NCBI RefSeq assembly: GCF_009708075.1 | Contig: NZ_WMBT01000005.1 | Span: forward strand, 1-64,000 | Direction: 5' to 3' | Source of the DNA: Paracoccus lichenicola | GTDB lineage: Bacteria > Pseudomonadota > Alphaproteobacteria > Rhodobacterales > Rhodobacteraceae | Length of the DNA: 64,000 nt | Part shown: positions 58,385 to 64,000 of the stretch, piece by piece | Layout: every line of letters begins with the position of its first letter | How positions within the stretch are numbered: the first letter of the stretch is position 1 | Program-made: the position numbers and the translations under genes | The notes under the pieces: generated by a model | What the model saw: the letters and a program-made list of their open reading frames with translations, nothing else | What the model was told of the DNA's origin: nothing | Database searches by the model: none

Positions 58385-58576
58385 TGCCTGCCCCCGCCTG
58401 CGACGAAATGCCCGCGGCAATTTTCCAACATGGGTTGGGCCATGGCCCGGGGCAGGCGGGCTTACCGGCTGGACTGACAGGGAATTGAAGGCTAGAACCG
58501 CCGCGCGAAGGCTGCGACAATGCGCGGCCCGGATTGTCGTATCGGCCGGTCCCCGGCCCGAATTGGAGAATGACCC

Positions 58577-59137
58577 GTGTCCCACGCAGACGAACACGTA
58601 GGCACCCGGAGGGATTTCCTCTATTATGCCACGGCGAGCGCAGGCACGGTGGCCGCCGGTGCCGCCGCCTGGACGCTCGTGAACCAGATGAACCCCTCGG
58701 CCGATGTCCAGGCGCTGGCCTCGATCCAGGTCGATGTCAGCGGGGTCGCGGAAGGCACCCAGTTGACCGTCAAGTGGCTGGGCAAGCCCGTGTTCATCCG
58801 CCGCCGCACCCCCGAGGAGATCGAGGCCGGCCGCGCCGTCCCCCTGACCGACCTCATCGACCAGAGCGCGCAGAACGCCAACGACCCCACGCTGGAAGCC
58901 ACCGACCAGAACCGCACCCTGGACGAGGCCGGCGAATGGCTGGTCCAGATCGGCGTCTGCACCCATCTGGGCTGCGTGCCCATCGGCGACGGCGCGGGCG
59001 ATTTCGGCGGCTGGTTCTGCCCTTGCCACGGCAGCCATTACGACACCGCCGGGCGCATCCGCCGCGGCCCCGCCCCGCAGAACCTGCATATCCCCGTCGC
59101 CGAGTTCCTCGACGACACCACCATCCAGCTGGGCTGA
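58577..59137 (+). CDS. petA: Rieske iron-sulfur subunit of the cytochrome bc1 complex
   Basis: Carries the 2Fe-2S centre of complex III, oxidising ubiquinol. The 186-residue protein starts at GTG (58577) behind GGAGAATG. It has a Tat-type twin arginine ([10 protein letters not shown], 11-20), a membrane anchor (about 17-36), and the cluster ligands C128, H130, C148 and H151, with disulfide cysteines C133 and C150 ([14 protein letters not shown]). petB follows by 12 nt. Confidence 0.97.
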   Translation: MSHADEHVGTRRDFLYYATASAGTVAAGAAAWTLVNQMNPSADVQALASIQVDVSGVAEGTQLTVKWLGKPVFIRRRTPEEIEAGRAVPLTDLIDQSAQNANDPTLEATDQNRTLDEAGEWLVQIGVCTHLGCVPIGDGAGDFGGWFCPCHGSHYDTAGRIRRGPAPQNLHIPVAEFLDDTTIQLG

Positions 59138-59149
59138 GGAGGGATCTCG

Positions 59150-60472
59150 ATGGCCGGAATTCCGCACGATCACTACGAGCCGAAGACAGGCTTCGAAAAA
59201 TGGCTTTACCGCCGCCTGCCGATCGCCGGGGTGATCTATGACACGATCATGATCCCGACGCCCAAGAACCTGAACTGGATGTGGATCTGGGGCATCGTCC
59301 TGATGTTCTGCCTGGTGCTGCAGATCGTCACCGGCATCGTCCTGGTGATGCACTACACGCCGCATGTGGACATGGCCTTCGCCTCGGTCGAACACATCAT
59401 GCGCAACGTGAACGGCGGCTACATGCTGCGCTATCTGCACGCGAACGGCGCCTCGCTGTTCTTCGTGGCGGTTTACCTGCACATGTTCCGCAACCTGTAT
59501 TACGGCAACTACAAGGCCCCGCGCGAGGTCACCTACATCATCGGGATGCTGATCTATATCCTGATGATGGCCACGGCCTTCATGGGCTATGTGCTGCCCT
59601 GGGGCCAGATGTCCTTCTGGGGCGCGACCGTGATCACCGGCCTGTTCGGCGCGGTGCCGGGCGTGGGCGGGGCGATCCAGCAATGGCTGCTGGGCGGGCC
59701 GGCGGTGGACAATGCCACGCTGAACCGCTTCTTCTCGCTGCATTACCTGCTGCCCTTCATCATCGCGGCGCTTGTGATCGTCCACATCTGGGCCTTCCAC
59801 ACCACCGGCAACAACAACCCCACCGGGGTCGAGGTGCGGCGCGGCAGCAAGGAGGAAGCGGCCCGGGACACCCTGCCCTTCTGGCCTTACTTCGTGATGA
59901 AGGATCTGTTCGCGCTGGGCGTGGTGCTGGTCCTGTTCTTCGCGGTCGTGGGCTTCATGCCCAACTACCTGGGCCACCCCGACAACTACATCGAGGCGAA
60001 CCCGCTGGCGACGCCCGCCCATATCGTGCCGGAATGGTACTTCCTGCCCTTCTACGCGATCCTGCGCGCCTTCACGGCCGATGTCTGGATCGTGCAGATC
60101 GTCCAGTTCCTGTCCTTCGGCATCATCGACGCCAAGTTCTTCGGCGTTCTGGCAATGTTCGGCGCGATCCTGGTCATGGCGCTGGTGCCCTGGCTGGACA
60201 CCAGCCGCGTGCGCTCGGGCCGGTACCGCCCGCAGTTCAAGTGGTGGTACTGGCTTCTGGCCTTCGACTTCGTGCTGCTGATGTGGTGCGGCGCCATGCC
60301 GGCCGAGGAACCCTATGCCACGATCTCGCTGATCGCCTCGGCCTATTGGTTCGCCTATTTCCTGGTCATCCTGCCGCTGCTTGGCGTGATCGAGAAGCCC
60401 GAGCCGATGCCCGCCACGATCGAGGAAGACTACCTTGCGCATTACGATTCGCCCACGCGCATGGCCGAGTAA
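59150..60472 (+). CDS. petB: Cytochrome b of the bc1 complex
   Basis: A 440-residue polytopic protein with eight helices. It binds haems bL and bH via paired histidines (helix [20 protein letters not shown]; helix [30 protein letters not shown]). The quinol-site PEWY motif is in [16 protein letters not shown]. It separates petA from petC with small gaps (12 and 13 nt), so all three form one operon. Confidence 0.98.
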   Translation: MAGIPHDHYEPKTGFEKWLYRRLPIAGVIYDTIMIPTPKNLNWMWIWGIVLMFCLVLQIVTGIVLVMHYTPHVDMAFASVEHIMRNVNGGYMLRYLHANGASLFFVAVYLHMFRNLYYGNYKAPREVTYIIGMLIYILMMATAFMGYVLPWGQMSFWGATVITGLFGAVPGVGGAIQQWLLGGPAVDNATLNRFFSLHYLLPFIIAALVIVHIWAFHTTGNNNPTGVEVRRGSKEEAARDTLPFWPYFVMKDLFALGVVLVLFFAVVGFMPNYLGHPDNYIEANPLATPAHIVPEWYFLPFYAILRAFTADVWIVQIVQFLSFGIIDAKFFGVLAMFGAILVMALVPWLDTSRVRSGRYRPQFKWWYWLLAFDFVLLMWCGAMPAEEPYATISLIASAYWFAYFLVILPLLGVIEKPEPMPATIEEDYLAHYDSPTRMAE

Positions 60473-60485
60473 GGAGAGCCACAGA

Positions 60486-61877
60486 ATGATGCTCAGAACC
60501 AAGACGCTCTCGGCTGCCCTGGCCCTGGCGATCTCTGCCGGGGGCGCGGCCCTTGCGCAGGACGCGGCGACGCCTGCCCCCGCCCCCCAGGGGACCGGGA
60601 CGCAGCAATCGTCCGAACCGGCGGCGGCCCCGGCCCCTGCCGGGCAGACGGATGCCACCACCGCCCCGGCCACCTCGCCCGACGCCACGGTCGAGGCCGG
60701 ATCGGGCCTGTCCCCCACCGGAGAGCGCGCGACCGCGCCCACCCAATCGTCCGAGCCGACCTCGACCTCGCCGCAAAGCGCGGGCGAACAGACCCCGATG
60801 GAGGCGCCGTCCGCCCCCACCGTGACGACCGCGCCCGCCGAGGGCAACGGGGCCGCCACGGCGGAAGGCACGACCGAGACTGCCCCCGCGGCCGCCGAAG
60901 CGCCTGCCGCCGAGGCCCCGGCCGGGGAAGCGCCTGCCGAGGATCCTGCGGCCGACGCCGCTGGCGAGCCTGCCGGCGACGCCGTCCAGGTTACCCCCGG
61001 CGACGAGGCCGCCGTTCCCGCCGAGACCACCGGCAGCGTCGTGGCCGAGGAAGGCCATGACGACATCGAGGGCACGCCCGAGGATGATGCCAGCGCCGCC
61101 GAAGGCGAAACCGCGATCGAGGGCGAGGAAGAACACGCCGACAGCCACGGCGCGGTCCATATCGAGGACATCGCCTTCAGCTTCGAGGGTCCCTTCGGCA
61201 AGTACGACCAGTTCCAGTTGCAGCGCGGGTTGCAGGTCTATACCGAGGTCTGCTCGGCCTGCCACGGCATGAAGTTCGTGCCGATCCGCACGCTGCACGA
61301 CGACGGCGGCCCCGGCCTGCCCGAGGATCAGGTCCGCGCCTATGCCGCCAACATGAACCCGATCCTGGATCCCGAGACCGGCGAGGAACGCCCCCGCCTG
61401 CCGACGGATCACTTCCCCACCATTACCGGCGAGGGCATGGGTCCGGATCTGTCGCTGATGGCCAAGGCCCGCGCGGGCTTCCACGGTCCCTACGGCACCG
61501 GGATCAGCCAGCTGGTGAACGGCATCGGCGGGCCGGAATACATCCACGCGATCCTGACCAGCTACACGGGCGAGGAGGTCGAGCAGGCGGGCACCGTTCT
61601 GTACCAGAACACCGCCTTTGCCAGCGGCAACATCGCCATGCCCCCGCCCTTGTCGGACGACCTGGTGACGTATGAGGACGGCACGCCCGCGACGGTCGAT
61701 CAGATGGCCCGCGACGTGTCGGCCTTCCTGATGTGGACCGCCGAACCCAAGCTGACCTATCGCAAGCAAGTGGGCCTCGTGTCGGTGCTGCTGCTGGTCG
61801 CGCTGACCTCGCTCTTGTATCTGACGAACAAGCGGCTGTGGGCGCCCCACAAGCGAAAGTTGCATCAAAAGCACTGA
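60486..61877 (+). CDS. petC: Cytochrome c1 with long acidic N-terminal extension
   Basis: A 463-residue protein. It has a signal peptide ending ALAQD (about 25), then a roughly 200-residue low-complexity Ala/Pro/Glu/Thr-rich region, and the haem motif C256-S-A-C259-H260. The known P. denitrificans cytochrome c1 has a comparable acidic insertion. A C-terminal anchor is [25 protein letters not shown] start with two consecutive ATGs (60486, 60489) follows AAGGAG. A strong terminator follows. Confidence 0.97.
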   Translation: MMLRTKTLSAALALAISAGGAALAQDAATPAPAPQGTGTQQSSEPAAAPAPAGQTDATTAPATSPDATVEAGSGLSPTGERATAPTQSSEPTSTSPQSAGEQTPMEAPSAPTVTTAPAEGNGAATAEGTTETAPAAAEAPAAEAPAGEAPAEDPAADAAGEPAGDAVQVTPGDEAAVPAETTGSVVAEEGHDDIEGTPEDDASAAEGETAIEGEEEHADSHGAVHIEDIAFSFEGPFGKYDQFQLQRGLQVYTEVCSACHGMKFVPIRTLHDDGGPGLPEDQVRAYAANMNPILDPETGEERPRLPTDHFPTITGEGMGPDLSLMAKARAGFHGPYGTGISQLVNGIGGPEYIHAILTSYTGEEVEQAGTVLYQNTAFASGNIAMPPPLSDDLVTYEDGTPATVDQMARDVSAFLMWTAEPKLTYRKQVGLVSVLLLVALTSLLYLTNKRLWAPHKRKLHQKH

Positions 61878-61898
61878 TCGACATCTTCACAGAACCGG

Positions 61899-61926
61899 AC
61901 GCGCCCCCCTGCGGGGCGCGTTTTTC
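61899..61926 (+). terminator. Intrinsic terminator of the petABC operon
   Basis: A perfect stem ACGCGCCCC/GGGGCGCGT flanks a 4-5-nt loop and is followed by TTTTC. It lies 22 nt past the petC stop. Confidence 0.9.
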
Positions 61927-61986
61927 ATTGCTGGACAAGCCGCCCGCTTCCGGCAACATCGCAACCGCAAAGGGAGCGCGCATCTC

Positions 61987-62862
61987 ATGGCCATCTGGAA
62001 TCTCGGCTCGATCAACATCGACCATGTCTATCGGCTGGACCACCTGCCCCGCCCGGGCGAGACGCTGGCCGCCCGCAGCCATGCGCAGGGTCTGGGCGGC
62101 AAGGGGGCGAACCAGTCGATCGCCGCCGCCCGCGCGGGGGCCATCACGCATCACCTGGGGGCCATGGGCACGGGCGACGACTGGATCCTTGAACGGCTGG
62201 CGGACCGGGGCATCTGCACCGCCGACATCGTCCGCCTGCCGGGCGAGGTCACCGGCCACGCCGTCATCCTGCTGGACCGCGAGGCCGAGAACGCCATCGT
62301 CATCCACCCGGGCGCCAACCGGGCCATCACGTCCGCCATGCTGGAAAAGCCCCTGTCGGCCATCAGGCCCCGGGACACGCTGCTGGTCCAGAACGAGACC
62401 AGTTGCCAGGTCGAGGCCGCGCGGATGGCGCGCGACGCGGGCGCCCGCGTGATCTATTCCGCCGCGCCCTTCGACATCGCGGCGGTCCGGGCCATCCTGC
62501 CCCATGCCACGATCCTGGCCATGAACGCGGGCGAGGCCGAGGCGCTGTTCGCGGCCATCCCGGACGACCTGCCCGTGCAGGGCCTGCTGATCACGCGCGG
62601 GGCCGAGGGGGCCGAATATCGCGATCTGACCACAGGCGCCGTCCATCGCCAGGCGGCCTTCGCGGTGAACCCGGCCGATACGACGGGCGCGGGCGATACC
62701 TTCACGGGCTATTTCGCGGCAAGCCTGGATCGCGGGGACCAGATCGCGGCGGCCCTGCGGCTGGCGGCGGGCGCGGCCGCCCTGAAGGTCACGCGGCATG
62801 GCGCGGGCGAGGCCATCCCGGGCTTGGAGGAAGTCATCGCCTTCATCGCCAACCGGAGCTAG
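61987..62862 (+). CDS. Ribokinase-family sugar kinase
   Basis: A 291-residue PfkB-family carbohydrate kinase. The N-terminal GSINIDHVYRLDHLPRPGET and LGGKGANQSIAAARAGA match ribokinase, and the anion hole/catalytic Asp is in NPADTTGAGDTFTGYF. It phosphorylates a pentose or related sugar. No sugar transporter is adjacent. It ends at a CTAG shared with the phoB stop on the other strand. Confidence 0.88.
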   Translation: MAIWNLGSINIDHVYRLDHLPRPGETLAARSHAQGLGGKGANQSIAAARAGAITHHLGAMGTGDDWILERLADRGICTADIVRLPGEVTGHAVILLDREAENAIVIHPGANRAITSAMLEKPLSAIRPRDTLLVQNETSCQVEAARMARDAGARVIYSAAPFDIAAVRAILPHATILAMNAGEAEALFAAIPDDLPVQGLLITRGAEGAEYRDLTTGAVHRQAAFAVNPADTTGAGDTFTGYFAASLDRGDQIAAALRLAAGAAALKVTRHGAGEAIPGLEEVIAFIANRS

Positions 62863-63548
62863 CCCAGCGAATAGCCCGTTCCGCGCACGGTGCGCACCGG
62901 GTTGGTGCCGCCGTTCTGCATCAAGGCCTTGCGCAGGCGCCCCACATGAACGTCGATGGTGCGGGTATCCACATAGATGTCGCGCCCCCAGACCCGGTCC
63001 AGCAGCTGCTCGCGCGTCCAGACCCGGCCCGGCTTTTCCATCAGCGTGGACAGCAAGCGGAACTCGGTCGGACCCAGGTGCAGTGCCTGGCCCGCGCGAA
63101 AGACGCGATGTTCCGCCGCGTCCAGGATGATGTCGCCATAGGATAGCCGCTCGCCCATGCTGGCAGGCCGGGTCCGGCGCAGCTGCGTGCGCAGGCGCGC
63201 CATCAATTCCACCACGGAATAGGGCTTCACAACGTAATCGTCGGCCCCGGTTTCCAGGCCCCGCACGCGGTCGGTTTCCTCGCTGCGCGCCGACAGCATG
63301 ATGATGGGAATGGACCGGGTGGCGGGATCGGCCTTGACCTGGCGGCAGACCTCGATCCCCGACACCTTGGGCAGCATCCAGTCCAGCACCATCAGGTCGG
63401 GCTGTTCCTCCTGCACCAGCAGCAGCGCATCCTCGCCGTTGTCGGCGACGACGACGGCGAAGCCCTCGGCCTCGAGGTTGTATTGCAGCACCTCGCGCTG
63501 CGCGCCCTCATCCTCGACCACCAGGACGCAGGGGGATTGGCGTGCCAT
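62859..63548 (-). CDS. phoB: Phosphate regulon response regulator PhoB
   Basis: An OmpR-type activator for phosphate-starvation genes. The 229-residue protein has a receiver domain with phospho-acceptor D56 (LMVLDWMLPKVSG), VVKPYSVVELMARL, and a C-terminal winged helix with TREQLLDRVWGRDIYVDTRTIDVHVGRLRKAL. It follows phoU by 5 nt on the minus strand, as in the usual pst-phoU-phoB order. Its stop codon overlaps the ribokinase stop in CTAG. Confidence 0.95.
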   Translation of the reverse strand: MARQSPCVLVVEDEGAQREVLQYNLEAEGFAVVVADNGEDALLLVQEEQPDLMVLDWMLPKVSGIEVCRQVKADPATRSIPIIMLSARSEETDRVRGLETGADDYVVKPYSVVELMARLRTQLRRTRPASMGERLSYGDIILDAAEHRVFRAGQALHLGPTEFRLLSTLMEKPGRVWTREQLLDRVWGRDIYVDTRTIDVHVGRLRKALMQNGGTNPVRTVRGTGYSLG

Positions 63549-63553
63549 CCCGC

Positions 63554-64000
63554 TTAGGCCCTTGCGCCTGCGGCCGGGTCCATGCCCGGCACGCCGTTGT
63601 CCTTGGGGCGGCTTTCGTCAGGCATCTCGCCGGTGACCAGATAGATCACCTGCTCGGCGATGGCGGTGGCGAGATCCCCCATGCGTTCCACGTTCTTGGC
63701 GATGAAATGCAGGTGCATGCAGGCGGTGATGTTGCGCGGATCCTCCATCATGTGGGTCAGGAACTCGCGGAACAGCGCGTTGTACATCTGGTCCACCTCC
63801 AGGTCGCGCTGGCGCACGTCCTCGGCCAGCTGCGCATCGCGGCGGATATAGCTGTCCAGCGCGTCCTGGACCATCTTGCCGACCGCCCCGCTCATCCGGC
63901 GGAGCGCCAGGCCCGCGCCCTCGATGGGCGGCATCTGCGACAGGACATGGGTGCGCTTGGCCATGTTCTTGGCGTAATCGCCCACGCGTTCCAGCGAATG
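63554..64000 (-). CDS. phoU: Phosphate signalling protein PhoU (5' part beyond the window)
   Basis: The last 148 codons of a PhoU protein; the start lies beyond position 64000. Features are HSLERVGDYAKNMAKRTHVL, the helical repeat DNPRNI-like TACMHLHFIAKNVERMGDLATAIAEQVIY and the C-terminal tail. PhoU represses PhoB signalling and modulates Pst uptake. It precedes phoB by 5 nt in the same direction. Confidence 0.94.
   Translation of the reverse strand, partial: HSLERVGDYAKNMAKRTHVLSQMPPIEGAGLALRRMSGAVGKMVQDALDSYIRRDAQLAEDVRQRDLEVDQMYNALFREFLTHMMEDPRNITACMHLHFIAKNVERMGDLATAIAEQVIYLVTGEMPDESRPKDNGVPGMDPAAGARA

Overview
The window is a contiguous chromosomal segment of a high-GC alphaproteobacterium of the Rhodobacterales, most likely Paracoccus or a close relative. 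The evidence is a cytochrome c1 with a roughly 230-residue Ala/Pro/Glu-rich extension before its haem motif (a known Paracoccus trait), a Rhodobacter-type porin, a serC-serA operon with a structured leader, and an Anbu-type proteasome-like operon. Coding density is very high, many neighbours overlap by 1-4 nt, and no gene-free stretch exceeds 300 bases. I found no tRNA, rRNA, CRISPR array, transposase or prophage.

Layout. 1-9.4 kb: msrPQ (periplasmic methionine sulfoxide repair), recQ, yggT, a thioesterase-like gene, a UMF1 transporter, mepA, an esterase-like phytase-family protein, a YhhQ/VUT transporter, a compact RNA-like locus with a tiny ORF (about 8613-8825) and a small outer-membrane barrel. 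9.5-14 kb: thiolase, a ModE-like regulator coupled to glpK, a lytic transglycosylase lipoprotein, a PaaI thioesterase and a DUF1127 protein. 14-20 kb: a minus-strand operon DUF3576 lipoprotein-leuS-lptE-holA-flavoprotein. 20.2-27.5 kb: porin, yggS, serC, serA, a phosphatase, a CreA-like gene, hspQ and an RsbW/STAS pair. 27.8-31.9 kb: circularly permuted ATP-grasp, alpha-E, transglutaminase and Anbu peptidase. 32-44 kb: malic enzyme, an RTX protein, trhO, pncA-pncB, Pit transporter, NUDIX, arfB, nitrilase, GNAT, NTF2-like protein and phosphomannomutase. 44.3-54.2 kb: surface-glycan genes (sulfotransferase, three glycosyltransferases, galE, galU, kdsB, cysQ) plus a divergent export permease. 54.3-64 kb: dnaK-dnaJ, radC, petABC, a ribokinase-family gene, phoB and a partial phoU.

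How the genes work together. petABC encodes the complete cytochrome bc1 complex. serC and serA make serine from 3-phosphoglycerate. pncA and pncB salvage nicotinamide to NaMN. galU/galE and phosphomannomutase supply sugar nucleotides for the glycosyltransferase block, and cysQ clears the PAP released by sulfotransferases. dnaK has a near-perfect RpoH promoter and the DUF1127 gene a similar one.

The most interesting signals are: (1) the stand-alone RNA/tiny-ORF locus near 8.6-8.8 kb, whose Shine-Dalgarno region can pair with 15 nt of the 16S 3' tail and with an upstream anti-SD; (2) an AT-rich patch of about 265 bp inside leuS, ending two codons before KMSKS; (3) a dispersed box-plus-hairpin repeat in four copies, one read in frame inside a flavoprotein gene; (4) a run of four perfect stem-loops near 44.2 kb; (5) a sulfotransferase-like protein made of two different halves; and (6) the Anbu operon.
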